A DNA stretch of 64,000 nt from Qipengyuania_B thermophila (GCF_004153605.1 NZ_SDSI01000002.1:372001-436000), one strand, 5' to 3'. Positions 16,213 through 26,488 are shown, numbered from the stretch's first letter. Program-made: numbers and translations. Notes: generated by a model not told the origin, from the sequence alone.

Positions 16213-19200
16213 GTGCCGGACGCACCCCTTACCCCGGACAAGCGGACGATCGAGGTCGATCCCGACCTGATCGACACGCCTGCACGTGCGCCGTTCGTGG
16301 AACTCGGCGTCATGTCGTGCTTCTCGTTCCTTCGCGGCGCCTCGGATGCGGTGGACCTGGTGCTCACCGCTCGGGCGCATGGCTACGATGCCATCGGCAT
16401 CGCCGATGCGAATTCGCTGGCCGGGGTGGTGCGACTCCACACCGAGGCGAAAACACTGAAACTCCGGCCGCTTGTCGGGTGCAGGATCGAAACGGTGGAA
16501 GGTCTGACGCTGCTTGCCTATCCGACCGGGCGAGCGGCCTATGGCCGGCTGTGCAGGCTCGTGTCCGCGGGACGCATGGCGACGCTGGAGGGCGAATGGC
16601 AGGAGAAGGGGGCCTGCCACATCTCGCTGGCCATGCTGGCCGAACATGCCGAAGGTGTGCAGCTCATCCTGCTGCCGCCGGCCGACCTCGACGCGCCGCT
16701 GACGGTCGCGGTGCCGGGCAACGTCGTGCCGATGGCGGGAACCGGCCCGTCATCGCGCACGATCGACGGCACACTGGCGCAGCTTCTGCCGGAGCTCGTC
16801 CGCATCCTGCCGACGATGCGGCATCTGGCGGTGTCGTTCCTCTACCGCGGCGACGATGTGGCCCGGATCAACCGGCTGGATGCGTTGGCGCGGGATCACG
16901 GGCTGTCCATCCTTGCCACCAACGATGTCCATTATCACGCGCCGGAACGGCGGCCGCTGCAGGACGTCATGACGGCCATCCGCCACAAGACCACCGTGGC
17001 TGCGGCCGGACATCTGCTGCACGGGAATGCCGAACGCTACCTGAAGCCGCCGGAAGTCATGCTGCGCCTGTTCGCGCCATGGCCGCATGCGATCGCGGCG
17101 GCGCGGGCGGTGGCCGATGCATGCCGCTTCAGCCTGGACGAGCTGACCTACGAATATCCCGAGGAGATCCTCCCGGCCGGTCTCGATCCGCAGACCCATC
17201 TGGTGCAGGAGACGTGGCGCGGAGCGCAAGGGCGGTTTCCGGACGGCATTCCCGACGCCGTGCGCAGCACCCTTGAACGGGAGCTGGAGCTGATCGGCAG
17301 GCTGGAGCTGGCCCGGTACTTCCTCACCATCAAGGACATCGTTGATTTTGCCCGCAGCCAGGATCCGCCCATCCTGTGCCAGGGGCGGGGCAGCGCGGCC
17401 AATTCGGCGGTGTGCTACTGCCTTGGCATCACCAGCGTCGATCCCTCGCGGCATCAGCTGCTGTTCGACCGCTTCATTTCCGAGGAACGCCGCGAACCCC
17501 CCGACATCGACGTCGATTTCGAGCACGAGCGGCGCGAGGAGGTGATCCAGTACATCTACCGCAAATACGGGCGCCACCGCGCCGGGCTCTGCGCGACGGT
17601 GATCCATTACCGGCCGCGCATGGCGATCCGCGAGGTGGGCAAGGCGATGGGGCTGAGCGAGGATGTGACCAGCGCCTTGGCCGGCATGGTGTGGGGCGGG
17701 TGGGGCACCGAAATCGGTGACCGCCACGCGGCCGAGACGGGCATGGATGTCTCCGATCCGCATCTCAGGCGCGTGCTCGCACTGACGCGCCAGATGATCG
17801 GCATGCCCCGCCATCTGGGTCAGCATGTCGGCGGGTTTGTCCTGACCCAAGGGCCGCTGATCGAAACGGTGCCGATCGGCAACGGCGCCATGCCCGAACG
17901 TTCGTTCATCGAGTGGGACAAGGATGACATCGACGCTCTGGGCATCCTCAAGGTCGACGTGCTGGCGCTGGGGATGCTGACCTGCATCCGCAAGTGCCTC
18001 GACCTGCTGGAGGATCACCATGGCAAGGCGCTGACGCTTGCCACGGTTCCGCGCGAGGACGAAGAGACATACGCCATGCTGCGGCGCGGGGACTCGCTGG
18101 GGGTGTTCCAGGTGGAAAGCCGGGCGCAGATGAACATGCTGCCGCGGCTGCGCCCGCGCGAGTTCTACGACCTGGTGATCCAGGTGGCGATCGTGCGACC
18201 CGGCCCCATCCAGGGAGACATGGTGCATCCCTACCTCAAGCGCCGGCGCGGTGAAGAGCCGGTGGTGATCCCCGCGCCGGGTCCCGGACACGGCCCTCCC
18301 GACGAGTTGTCCAGCATCCTTGCCCGCACGCTGGGCGTTCCCATCTTCCAGGAGCAGGCCATGAAGATCGCGCTCGATGCGGCGCGGTTTTCCTCGGCGG
18401 AAGCCAACCGGCTGCGCAAGGCCATGGCCACCTTTCGCAGCCGCGGCATGGTGGACGAACTGCAGGACATGATGGTCGAGCGCATGGTGGCGCGCGGCTA
18501 CGACCGGGAGTTCTCGCAGCGCTGCTTCAACCAGATCCGGGGGTTCGGCGAGTATGGCTTTCCGGAAAGCCACGCCGCCAGCTTTGCCCATCTGGTCTAT
18601 GTGTCGAGCTGGCTCAAATGCCATTATCCCGCCGCTTTCGCCTGCGCGCTGCTGAATTCGCAGCCCATGGGGTTCTATGCGCCGGCGCAGATCGTCCGCG
18701 ACACGGTGGAGCATGGCGTGCCGGTGCTGCCGGTCGATGTGAACCACAGCAGCTGGGACTGCACCCTTGAGCCCGCAGGGCGGGGCCACACCGCACCGGA
18801 GGGCGATGGGGCCGGTCGGTCTGCCCGGCATCCGGCGCTGCGGCTCGGGCTGCGGCAGATCGATGGACTGCCCGAAGCGGTCGCCGCACGCCTCGTGCAC
18901 GAGCGCGAGGAGCACGGTCCGTTTGCCGACGTGCGCGCGCTGCGCGAGCGGACGGGACTGTCACCCGCGCATATCGAACGGCTGGCCAGCGCCGACGCGT
19001 TCGGCAGCATGGGTCTGTCCCGCCGACAGGCGCTGTGGGATGCGCGCAGCCTCATTGCCGGACCCGACCTGCCGCTGTTCGCCCACGCGGCTGCACGCGA
19101 CGAGGGAGCGGATGCGCGCATTGCCCTGCCGGCCATGCCGCTTTCGGAGGAGGTGGTGGCCGATTACCAGACGACCCGGCTCAGCCTCAAGGCGCATCCG

Positions 19201-19752
19201 GTGGCGTTCCTGCGCGCGTCGCTGGCGGAACGCGGCTTCGTGCGCGCGGCCGACCTGCGCCAGAAGAGGTTTCGCGCCATGGTGCAGGTTGCCGGCGTGG
19301 TGCTGATCCGGCAGCGGCCGGGCAGCGCGAAGGGTGTCTGCTTCATCACGCTGGAAGATGAGACGGGCGTCATCAATCTGGTGGTCTGGCCGGATCTCAA
19401 GGAGAGGCAGCGCCGCGTCGTCATGGGCGCGCGCCTGATGGAAGTGCGGGGCCGGGTCGAATACGACGACGAGGTGATCCATGTCATCGCGCAGCACATG
19501 ACGGACGCCAGTCATCATCTTTACCGCCTGTCCGACGACCTGTTGAACGCGCCGGTCGCGCGGGCCGATCATGTCACCAGCCCGCTGCCGGCCAAGTTCG
19601 GTCCGCGCGATGGCCTGCGCGACGGCAACCCGAATCCTTTTCAGCCGGTCGAGCCTTGGCAGGAACCGCCTGCGGGAAGCAAGGAATGCGGCTGGCACGG
19701 CGGCCATCCGCGGGATGTCCGGATCGTTCCGCAGCCGCGCGATTTTCACTGA
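16213..19752 (+). CDS. dnaE2: Error-prone DNA polymerase III alpha subunit homologue
   Basis: DnaE2 is the C-family polymerase that performs lesion bypass with ImuA and ImuB during the SOS response. The 1179-residue protein begins with a PHP domain (FVELGVMSCFSFLRGASD, IADANSLAG), followed by the palm with the acidic motif PPDIDVDFEHERR, the fingers (QGRGSAANSAVCY), an HhH region, and a C-terminal OB fold (RAMVQVAGVVLIRQRPG). It is longer by over 100 residues than many DnaE2 proteins only at the termini; no frameshift is seen. GTG at 16213 is the likely start, seven bases after the UdgX stop. No separate LexA box precedes it, so it depends on the promoter at 13484. Confidence 0.96.
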   Translation: MPDAPLTPDKRTIEVDPDLIDTPARAPFVELGVMSCFSFLRGASDAVDLVLTARAHGYDAIGIADANSLAGVVRLHTEAKTLKLRPLVGCRIETVEGLTLLAYPTGRAAYGRLCRLVSAGRMATLEGEWQEKGACHISLAMLAEHAEGVQLILLPPADLDAPLTVAVPGNVVPMAGTGPSSRTIDGTLAQLLPELVRILPTMRHLAVSFLYRGDDVARINRLDALARDHGLSILATNDVHYHAPERRPLQDVMTAIRHKTTVAAAGHLLHGNAERYLKPPEVMLRLFAPWPHAIAAARAVADACRFSLDELTYEYPEEILPAGLDPQTHLVQETWRGAQGRFPDGIPDAVRSTLERELELIGRLELARYFLTIKDIVDFARSQDPPILCQGRGSAANSAVCYCLGITSVDPSRHQLLFDRFISEERREPPDIDVDFEHERREEVIQYIYRKYGRHRAGLCATVIHYRPRMAIREVGKAMGLSEDVTSALAGMVWGGWGTEIGDRHAAETGMDVSDPHLRRVLALTRQMIGMPRHLGQHVGGFVLTQGPLIETVPIGNGAMPERSFIEWDKDDIDALGILKVDVLALGMLTCIRKCLDLLEDHHGKALTLATVPREDEETYAMLRRGDSLGVFQVESRAQMNMLPRLRPREFYDLVIQVAIVRPGPIQGDMVHPYLKRRRGEEPVVIPAPGPGHGPPDELSSILARTLGVPIFQEQAMKIALDAARFSSAEANRLRKAMATFRSRGMVDELQDMMVERMVARGYDREFSQRCFNQIRGFGEYGFPESHAASFAHLVYVSSWLKCHYPAAFACALLNSQPMGFYAPAQIVRDTVEHGVPVLPVDVNHSSWDCTLEPAGRGHTAPEGDGAGRSARHPALRLGLRQIDGLPEAVAARLVHEREEHGPFADVRALRERTGLSPAHIERLASADAFGSMGLSRRQALWDARSLIAGPDLPLFAHAAARDEGADARIALPAMPLSEEVVADYQTTRLSLKAHPVAFLRASLAERGFVRAADLRQKRFRAMVQVAGVVLIRQRPGSAKGVCFITLEDETGVINLVVWPDLKERQRRVVMGARLMEVRGRVEYDDEVIHVIAQHMTDASHHLYRLSDDLLNAPVARADHVTSPLPAKFGPRDGLRDGNPNPFQPVEPWQEPPAGSKECGWHGGHPRDVRIVPQPRDFH

Positions 19753-19753
19753 G

Positions 19754-20482
19754 GTGACGACGCCCCTGTTCTCGCGCCGCATCGGACGGTTTCGAGGCGA
19801 TCGCGCGGTGCTGGCGCTCCTCTTCGTCGCTGGACTCTTCCTGTCGGCCAGAGCCTGGCTGTCCGCGCATCCCCAGCACGATCCCCGGGCGCCGCTCGAT
19901 TTGCGCCAGCCCGACGGATGGACCACCGCCGCCAAGTTCGCGCGGATCAAGGAGGACGTCGCCGAGTGCCGCGCCGTTCTCGAGCGGAGCGATGTGGCGC
20001 ATGCCGTGCTGCCTCCTGCGGGCGAGCCGCCCTGCCTGCAGGCCGACCGCGTGCAGCTCGCGCAGGCGAGCCTCGCCCCTACGTCACCGCCCGTCACCTG
20101 TCCGGTCGCCGCTGCCATGACCCGCTGGCGAACCGCCACCGTGGAGCCGGCGGCGGAGGCGCTTCTGGGAAGCGCGCTTGCCCGCATCGAACATGTCGGC
20201 GCGTTCTCCTGCCGCCGGCTGTACGGGCGCGAAGACGGCGCCTTCAGCGAACACGCGACCGGCAACGCCATCGACATCGCCGCGTTCGTGCTGAGCGACG
20301 GAAGGCGGATCAGCGTGCTTCAGGACTGGTACGGCGACGATGAGGAGGCACGCTTCCTGCGCGCGGTGCGCGATGGCGCGTGCCGTGTCTTCGCCACCGT
20401 GCTGTCCCCGGACTACAACGCCGCGCACGCCGATCACTTCCATTTCGACCAGTCCGGGCGCTGGCGACGCGTCTGCCGCTAG
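19754..20482 (+). CDS. Extensin-like C-terminal domain protein
   Basis: A 242-residue protein with one N-terminal membrane anchor (about residues 16-34) and a periplasmic extensin-like domain. The domain shows CPVAAAMTRW, the EHATGNAIDIAAF block and the ending HADHFHFDQ, which resemble the zinc site of LAS-type D-Ala-D-Ala carboxypeptidases, so a cell-wall role is possible but unproved. The GTG at 19754 starts one base after the dnaE2 stop, and the frame extends upstream into dnaE2 without a better start; the ribosome binding site is weak. It may be read through from the SOS operon, though a functional link is not implied. Confidence 0.82.
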   Translation: MTTPLFSRRIGRFRGDRAVLALLFVAGLFLSARAWLSAHPQHDPRAPLDLRQPDGWTTAAKFARIKEDVAECRAVLERSDVAHAVLPPAGEPPCLQADRVQLAQASLAPTSPPVTCPVAAAMTRWRTATVEPAAEALLGSALARIEHVGAFSCRRLYGREDGAFSEHATGNAIDIAAFVLSDGRRISVLQDWYGDDEEARFLRAVRDGACRVFATVLSPDYNAAHADHFHFDQSGRWRRVCR

Positions 20483-20497
20483 CGCACGGCGCCTTGA

Positions 20498-21184
20498 TCA
20501 CGGCTCCAAAGCGTAGCCGGCCGAACGCACCGTGCGGATCGGATCGCGCAGCCCTTCGACCTCGATGGCCTTGCGCAAGCGGCGGATGTGCACGTCCACG
20601 GTGCGCATCTCGATGTCGCTTCCCGTGCCCCAGACCCCGTCGAGCAGCTGCCCGCGGCTGAAGACCCGGGTGGGGTTCTCCATGAAGAACTTGAGCAGCC
20701 GGTATTCCGTCGGCCCGAGCTGAAGCGTCCGGCCGGCGCGCTCCACCCGGTGCGCGACCGGATCCAGCCGGATATCCCCGACCTCCAGCACCTGCCCCGC
20801 CAGAGCGGGACGGATCCTGCGCATCACGGCGGTGACCCGGGCCAGCAGCTCGCGCGGGCTGAAGGGCTTGGTGATGTAATCGTCGGCGCCCGTCTCCAGA
20901 CCGCGGATCCGGTCGTCCTCGCTTTCGCGCGCCGTCAGCATGATGATGGGCGTGTGCGCCGTCTGCTGGTTCCGCCTCAAACGGCGGCAGACCTCGATGC
21001 CGGACGTGCCGTTGATCATCCAGTCCAGGATGATGAGATCCGGGCGCTCCTCGGCGGCGAGGATCAGCGCCTCGTCGCCGTCGGCCGTGGTGCGAACGTC
21101 ATAACCCTCGTTGCGGAAGCGGTACTGGAGCAGCTCCGCCAGCGAGGGATCGTCTTCGACCAGCAGCAGTTTGGCCGCATCCAT
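20498..21184 (-). CDS. phoB: Phosphate regulon response regulator PhoB
   Basis: A 228-residue OmpR-type response regulator that activates phosphate-starvation genes at Pho boxes. The receiver domain holds the acidic pair VEDD, the phosphoacceptor Asp in LIILDWMINGTSG and the conserved Lys in ITKPFSPREL; the winged helix ends with RTVDVHIRRLRKAIE and TVRSAGYAL. ATG 21184 is used, with GGGAG upstream, rather than the TTG one codon earlier. It is the last gene of the phoR-pstSCAB-phoU-phoB run, 54 bases after phoU. Confidence 0.96.
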   Translation of the reverse strand: MDAAKLLLVEDDPSLAELLQYRFRNEGYDVRTTADGDEALILAAEERPDLIILDWMINGTSGIEVCRRLRRNQQTAHTPIIMLTARESEDDRIRGLETGADDYITKPFSPRELLARVTAVMRRIRPALAGQVLEVGDIRLDPVAHRVERAGRTLQLGPTEYRLLKFFMENPTRVFSRGQLLDGVWGTGSDIEMRTVDVHIRRLRKAIEVEGLRDPIRTVRSAGYALEP

Positions 21185-21238
21185 CAACTCGCTCCCTGTC
21201 CAATCCCCTGCGCCCGCGGAGCCGACGCTGCGCGCGCC

Positions 21239-21934
21239 TCATGACGTCGTGGCGCGCTGCCTTTGCCCGTCCTCCGCTTCCGGCGGGTAGGAGCCGGTCG
21301 CGGCGAAATGGACCATCTCGGCGACATTGGTGGCGTGGTCGCCGATCCGCTCGATGTTCCGCGCCACGAACAGCAGCTGTGCCGCGCTCGAAATGGTGGC
21401 CGGATTCTCGACCATGTGGCTGACCAGATTGCGGAAGATGCTGTCGTAGAAGGCATCGACCTTCTCGTCCGAGCGGATCACCTCCAGCGCCAGCTGGGCA
21501 TCGCGCGCCGCGTAGGCCGTGAGGACGTCGTGCACCATTTCGCCGGCGATCTCGCCCATGGTGGGGAGCAGGGTGAGCGGTTCGAACCGGCTGCGGTTCT
21601 CGATCCGGCCCACGCGTTTGGCGATGTTCTTGGCGTAGTCGCCGATGCGCTCCACCACGCCGCCGATCTTGAGCGCCGCGATCACTTCGCGCAGGTCGTC
21701 GGCCATCGGCGCACGCAGGGCGATGATCTGCACCGCGAGCCGGTCCACCTCGACCTCGAGCTGGTCGAGCCGGCGGTCGCGCGCCACCACCCTGTCGCCG
21801 AGCGCCTCGTCGCCACGGATCAGCGCCTCGAGCGCCTCCTGCAAGGCAACCTCCGCCAGCCCGCCCATTTCGGCGATGAGGCCGCGCAGGCGGGTGATGT
21901 CCTCGTCGAAAGCCTTGACGGTGTGTTCTCTCAT
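21239..21934 (-). CDS. phoU: Phosphate signalling regulator PhoU
   Basis: A 231-residue all-helical protein made of two PhoU repeats, each with the acidic metal-binding pattern seen here as EVALQEALEAL...IGDYAKNIAKR and FYDSIFRNLVSHM...IERIGDHATNVAEM. PhoU links PstSCAB transport status to PhoR, keeping it inactive when phosphate is plentiful. The start codon overlaps the pstB stop by one base (TGATG-type), so the two are translationally coupled. Confidence 0.95.
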   Translation of the reverse strand: MREHTVKAFDEDITRLRGLIAEMGGLAEVALQEALEALIRGDEALGDRVVARDRRLDQLEVEVDRLAVQIIALRAPMADDLREVIAALKIGGVVERIGDYAKNIAKRVGRIENRSRFEPLTLLPTMGEIAGEMVHDVLTAYAARDAQLALEVIRSDEKVDAFYDSIFRNLVSHMVENPATISSAAQLLFVARNIERIGDHATNVAEMVHFAATGSYPPEAEDGQRQRATTS

Positions 21935-22722
21935 CAGCCGTACCGTCCCGTGATGTAGTCCTGCGTGCGCTTTTCGCGCGGATTGGTGAAGATGTCGGTC
22001 GTCGAGCCGTACTCGACCATCCTTCCGAGGTGAAAGAACGCCGTGCGCTGCGAAACGCGGGCGGCCTGCTGCATGGAGTGGGTCACGATGACGATCGCAT
22101 AGCGGTTGGCGAGTTCGGCAATCAGCTCCTCGATCCGGGCCGTGGCGATCGGATCGAGGGCGGAACACGGCTCGTCCATCAGGATCACTTCGGGATCGAC
22201 GGCGATGGCACGGGCGATGCAGAGCCGCTGCTGCTGCCCGCCCGAGAGCGCCGTGCCGGAATCGGTCAGGCGATCCTTGACCTCGTCCCACAGGCCGGCG
22301 CGCTGCAGGGACCGTTCGACGACCGCGTCGAGCTCGTCCTTCTTCTCGGCAAAGCCGTGGATGCGCGGGCCATAGGCCACGTTCTCGTAGATGGATTTGG
22401 GGAACGGGTTCGGTTTCTGGAACACCATCCCCACACGCGCCCGAAGCGCGACCACGTCCATCCTGGAGCGGTAGATGTCCTCCCCGTCCAGCAGGATCTG
22501 CCCCTCGACGCGCGCCGTCGGGATGGTGTCGTTCATCCGGTTGAGCGCGCGCAGGAAGGTCGACTTCCCGCATCCCGACGGGCCGATGAAGGCCGTGACG
22601 AAGGCTGCCGGAATGTCGATCGACACGTTGTCGATCGCCTTGTTGGCACCGTAGTACACGGACACGTCGCGCGCCTGCATCTTGATCGCGCCGCCGGAGG
22701 GTATGGGTGGCTGTGTCACCAT
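21934..22722 (-). CDS. pstB: Phosphate ABC transporter ATP-binding protein
   Basis: The 262-residue ATPase of the high-affinity phosphate importer. Walker [10 protein letters not shown], the Q-loop in [16 protein letters not shown], the signature [14 protein letters not shown], Walker [14 protein letters not shown] and the switch His in VTHSMQQA are all intact; the phrase [11 protein letters not shown] is a PstB trademark. It lies on the cytoplasmic face bound to PstA/PstC. It overlaps pstA by seven bases and phoU by one. Confidence 0.97.
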   Translation of the reverse strand: MVTQPPIPSGGAIKMQARDVSVYYGANKAIDNVSIDIPAAFVTAFIGPSGCGKSTFLRALNRMNDTIPTARVEGQILLDGEDIYRSRMDVVALRARVGMVFQKPNPFPKSIYENVAYGPRIHGFAEKKDELDAVVERSLQRAGLWDEVKDRLTDSGTALSGGQQQRLCIARAIAVDPEVILMDEPCSALDPIATARIEELIAELANRYAIVIVTHSMQQAARVSQRTAFFHLGRMVEYGSTTDIFTNPREKRTQDYITGRYG

Positions 22723-24008
22723 CGTCGTTCAAACCTGTTGCGAAGATATATGGCCAGGGCGTTCATCGTCAGCAGGAACAGCAGCAGCACGATGATCGCC
22801 GCGCTGGTGCGCTCGACGAATCCCCGGCTGACCTCGTCCGACCACAGGAAGATCTGCACCGGCAGGACCGTGGCCGGCGACGTGAAGCCGTCGGGCGGCG
22901 TGGCGACAAAGGCGCGCATCCCGATCATCAGCAGCGGCGCCGTCTCCCCAAGCGCGCGCGCCATGCCGATGATCGTCCCGGTCAGGATGCCGGGCAGGGC
23001 GAGCGGCAGGACATGGTGGAACACCACCTGCACCGGGCTGGCGCCGAGGGCGAGAGCGCCGTCGCGGATGGACGGAGGCACCGCCTTGATCGCGTTGCGC
23101 CCGGTGATCACGATGACCGGCATCGTCATCAGCGCCAGCGTCAGACCGGCGATGAGCGGCGCGGAGCGGTAGTTCGGAAAGATCGTCAGGAACACCGCCA
23201 GACCCAGCAGACCGAAGATGATCGACGGGACGGCCGCGAGGTTGTTGATGGAGATCTCGATCGCGTCCGTCCAGCGGTTCCGGGGGGCGTACTCCTCCAG
23301 ATACAGGGCCGCGAGCACGCCGATGGGGAAGGCGAGGCTCAGGGTGACGATCATGGTTAGCAACGACCCCTTGAGCGCACCCCAGATGCCGACGTCCTGC
23401 GGCTGGGTGGCGTCCGACCGGGCGAAGAACCCGCCATCGAAGCGCCGCGCCAGAACGCCTTGCGCCTGAAGCGCCTGCGCCTGCCGCTGAAGCTCGGGAT
23501 CGCCGCGCCCTTCGAGTGCCGCGACGAGAGGTGCACTGGCCGGAAGCCACAAGGTCTGCTGCCGCTGGAGCAGGCCCGGATCGGCGGCGATGTGCCGGGC
23601 CACTTCGCGCCACGCATCGGCCGGAACAGGCGAGGGCTGGAGAGGACCGTGCGCCTCCTCGACCGAGCGGGACACAAGTTCGGGCAGTCCCTGCGCCTCG
23701 AGCGAGGCAAGGCCGCTGGCACCGGCGAGCGTCTGCGCATCGCCGGCGATGTCGTCGGCGGCAAAGTTGATCGGCACCGCCAGCTCGACCCGCTGAAACC
23801 CGCGCAGTCCGGTGCTCAGGATGGTGACGAGAAGGATGAGGAGCATCGCCACCGAGACGATCACCGCGCCAAGGCCGAGCGCCTTGAAACGGCGCTCGGC
23901 CGCGTATCGCCGCGCCAGGCGACGCTGATACGCCTCGCCGCGCAGGTCGTGCATGTCGGCAGCCAGCGGCTCCGCTGTCAGGGCGCCTGCATCATTCATA
24001 GGCTTCAC
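22716..24008 (-). CDS. pstA: Phosphate ABC transporter permease PstA
   Basis: A 430-residue inner-membrane permease subunit, longer than the roughly 300-residue E. coli PstA because of a periplasmic region of about 130 residues between the first helix (about 44-66) and the permease core. The core starts near [15 protein letters not shown] and carries the EAA-type loop [23 protein letters not shown]. This long form is common in alphaproteobacteria. The GTG at 24008 has GAAGAGG upstream; the ATG at 23999 is an alternative. Either start overlaps the end of pstC, indicating coupling. Confidence 0.94.
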   Translation of the reverse strand: MKPMNDAGALTAEPLAADMHDLRGEAYQRRLARRYAAERRFKALGLGAVIVSVAMLLILLVTILSTGLRGFQRVELAVPINFAADDIAGDAQTLAGASGLASLEAQGLPELVSRSVEEAHGPLQPSPVPADAWREVARHIAADPGLLQRQQTLWLPASAPLVAALEGRGDPELQRQAQALQAQGVLARRFDGGFFARSDATQPQDVGIWGALKGSLLTMIVTLSLAFPIGVLAALYLEEYAPRNRWTDAIEISINNLAAVPSIIFGLLGLAVFLTIFPNYRSAPLIAGLTLALMTMPVIVITGRNAIKAVPPSIRDGALALGASPVQVVFHHVLPLALPGILTGTIIGMARALGETAPLLMIGMRAFVATPPDGFTSPATVLPVQIFLWSDEVSRGFVERTSAAIIVLLLFLLTMNALAIYLRNRFERRW

Positions 24009-25371
24009 GGAACCTCTTCACGACGCGCAAGGCAATGAAGTTGAGCCCTAGCGTGACCACGAAAAGCACGAAGCCCAGGGCAAAGGCCGCAAGCGTGGCG
24101 GGATGCTCGAAGCTTCCCTCGCCGGTGAGCAGGGCGACGATCTGGAAGGTGACGGTGGTCATCGCCTCCAGCGGATTGGCGGTCAGGTTCGCCGCCGCAC
24201 CGGCTGCCATCACGACGATCATGGTTTCGCCGATGGCGCGGCTGATCGCGAGCATGATGCCGGCCACGATTCCCGGCAGCGCCGCCGGGATCAGCACGCG
24301 CCGGATCGTCTCGGACTTGGTCGCGCCCATGGCAAGGCTGCCGTCCCGCATCGCCGTCGGCACGGCGGCGATGGAATCGTCAGCCATGGAGGACACAAAG
24401 GGGATGATCATCACCCCCATGACAACACCGGCGGCAAGCGCACTCTCGCTCGAGGCGTTGGCGATGCCGGCGGATACGGCGAGGTCGCGGATGGCCGGCG
24501 CGACGGTCAGCGCGGCGAAATAGCCATACACCACCGTCGGCACCCCGGCGAGGATCTCGAGCGCCGGTTTGATCCACGCCCGCAGCCGCGGTGCGGCATA
24601 CTGTGTCAGGTAGATGGCGCTCATCAGGCCAAGCGGGATCGCGACGATCATGGCGATGATCGCCCCGATGTAGAGCGTGCCCCAGAACAGCGGAATTGCG
24701 CCGTACCGGCTCGGATCGATGGCGTCCGGCGGGACCATGGGATCCGGGCCCCACTGGAACCCGAACAGGAAGTCGAGCGGCGATACCGCGCCAAAGAAGC
24801 GCAGCGTCTCGAACAGCAGGCTGGCGATGATGCCGAAGGTCGTCAGGATGGCGACAAGCGAGGCCAGCAGCAGGACGGCCATCACCAGCCGCTCCACCCG
24901 CGTCCGGGCGGCGAAAGTAGGCTTCAGCCGCAGAAACGCGTGCGCTCCGGCGGCAAACGCGATCAGCAGCACGGAGAGCAGGCCGATGGTGTCGTAGCGC
25001 CGGATGGCGGAGCGGAACGGCTCCACGAGCGGCTGCGCGGCGGGGTTGAAGACGGCCGGCGCCTGTCCGGCCGCCACCGCCCGTGCTTCCTGAAGCAGGC
25101 TTTCGCGCTGCAGCCCGAAGGCGGGCAGCCCGCCTGCCGCAGGGTCCGCAAGAACGGCCCGCAATTCGAGGTGAGGGGAGGCAATCTCCCAGGCGACGAT
25201 GAACAGGACGACGGGGATCGTCACCCAGGCGGCGACATACCAGGCATGATAGTTCGGCCGCGCGGCCAGGCGCTGTCCGCCGGACTGCAGGCTCCAGGCG
25301 CGCGCGCGGGCCGCCAGCCACGAGGCCAAGCCGAGCCCCAGCGCCAGGAGCAGCATGAGGGTGAGCGACAT
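23992..25371 (-). CDS. pstC: Phosphate ABC transporter permease PstC
   Basis: The second permease subunit, 459 residues, also of the long alphaproteobacterial type. There are extra N-terminal helices (residues about 2-20, 42-64 and 140-160) and a periplasmic stretch before the core, which begins with GLMSAIYLTQYAAPRLR. The permease signature loop DGSLAMGATKSETIRRVLIP is present. It forms the membrane channel with PstA. The gene follows pstS by 31 bases. Confidence 0.95.
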   Translation of the reverse strand: MSLTLMLLLALGLGLASWLAARARAWSLQSGGQRLAARPNYHAWYVAAWVTIPVVLFIVAWEIASPHLELRAVLADPAAGGLPAFGLQRESLLQEARAVAAGQAPAVFNPAAQPLVEPFRSAIRRYDTIGLLSVLLIAFAAGAHAFLRLKPTFAARTRVERLVMAVLLLASLVAILTTFGIIASLLFETLRFFGAVSPLDFLFGFQWGPDPMVPPDAIDPSRYGAIPLFWGTLYIGAIIAMIVAIPLGLMSAIYLTQYAAPRLRAWIKPALEILAGVPTVVYGYFAALTVAPAIRDLAVSAGIANASSESALAAGVVMGVMIIPFVSSMADDSIAAVPTAMRDGSLAMGATKSETIRRVLIPAALPGIVAGIMLAISRAIGETMIVVMAAGAAANLTANPLEAMTTVTFQIVALLTGEGSFEHPATLAAFALGFVLFVVTLGLNFIALRVVKRFREAYE

Positions 25372-25402
25372 GGTGAGGTGCGTCGTTCCGCGCCGCGTCG
25401 GC

Positions 25403-26440
25403 CTAGCCGAGATCCGCCGCTGTCAGGGTCCGCATCTGCGTCGCGCGGGCGCTCTGTTCCGCGGCTTCGGCAGCAGGCAGCGCCACCAGGCCGCGCTGCG
25501 CCAGCAGGCCGTCGCGTCCCCAGTTCGCCACCCAGGCGGCGACGAATTCCCGCAGGCCCGGAATGGCATCCGCGTGCGCGCGCTTGATGTAGATGAACAT
25601 CGGCCGCGCGCCGAGGTAATCGCCCGAGGCGATGTTTTCGACATTGGCCGTGACACCGTTCATCGGCAGCGCCTTCACACGGTCGAGGTTCTCCTCGAGA
25701 TAGGAGAAGCCGAAGATGCCGACCGTCTGCGGATTGGACTCGATCTTCTGGAGGATGAGGTTGTCCTGCTCCCCCTGCTCGACGAAGGCGCCGTCGGTGC
25801 GGATTTCCGTGCAGATGCGGTCGTGCTCTTCGGCGTTGCTGTCCGCAAGCGCCTCCATAGCCGGATTGGCGTTGCATCCGGCCTCCATCACCAGCTCGTT
25901 GAAGGAGTCGCGGGTGCCGGAGGTCGACGGCGGACCGTAGACGAGGATGCGCTGGGCCGGCAGCGAGGGATCGACATCAGCCCAGGTGGTCGCCGTTTGC
26001 GGCTGACCATACGGACGCGCCGCCAGTGCGCGATAGACGAGTTCGGGCGTGAGGTTCATGGTGATGCCGTTCACCGCCGAGGCGAGCACCAGACCGTCGT
26101 AGCCGACCTTGACCTCCACCACGTCGGTGACCCCGTTGTTCTGACAGGTCTGGAACTCGGACGGCTTGATCCGCCGCGACGCGTTGGTGATGTCCGGCGT
26201 GTCCGGCCCCAGGCCACGGCAGAACAGCGCAAAACCGGCGCCGGTGCCGGTGGACTCGATGATCGGCGATTTGAAGCCCGGATTGCTGCGGGCGAACTCC
26301 TGCGCCACCGCCTTGGCGAATGGCAGGACCGTGGACGATCCGACGACGCGGATCGTGTCTCGCGTTCCGCCGCCGCTGTTGCAGGCGGCCAGCGCGAGCA
26401 CGGGAAGGAGAAGCATCGCGACACGGGATGATGCGGTCAT
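25403..26440 (-). CDS. pstS: Phosphate-binding protein PstS, probable lipoprotein
   Basis: The 345-residue periplasmic phosphate-binding component. The ATG at 26440 gives a signal with the lipobox-like sequence LPVLALAACNS, so the mature protein is probably lipid-anchored at the cysteine rather than freely soluble. Phosphate-site motifs include VVGSSTVLPFAKAVAQEF, ESTGTGAGFALFC, the SRRIK segment and PSTSGTRDSF. A Pho box lies 49-66 bases upstream, and phoR ends further upstream on the same strand. Confidence 0.95.
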   Translation of the reverse strand: MTASSRVAMLLLPVLALAACNSGGGTRDTIRVVGSSTVLPFAKAVAQEFARSNPGFKSPIIESTGTGAGFALFCRGLGPDTPDITNASRRIKPSEFQTCQNNGVTDVVEVKVGYDGLVLASAVNGITMNLTPELVYRALAARPYGQPQTATTWADVDPSLPAQRILVYGPPSTSGTRDSFNELVMEAGCNANPAMEALADSNAEEHDRICTEIRTDGAFVEQGEQDNLILQKIESNPQTVGIFGFSYLEENLDRVKALPMNGVTANVENIASGDYLGARPMFIYIKRAHADAIPGLREFVAAWVANWGRDGLLAQRGLVALPAAEAAEQSARATQMRTLTAADLG

Positions 26441-26488
26441 GTCAAACGTCCAGGATGTTCGGGATCGCCGCAGCCTAAGCCGAGCATT

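Noticed and set aside
16750..18915. A 721-codon open frame antisense to dnaE2
   Set aside because: Same GC-rich artefact; no domain, no ribosome binding site, and the forward gene is certain.
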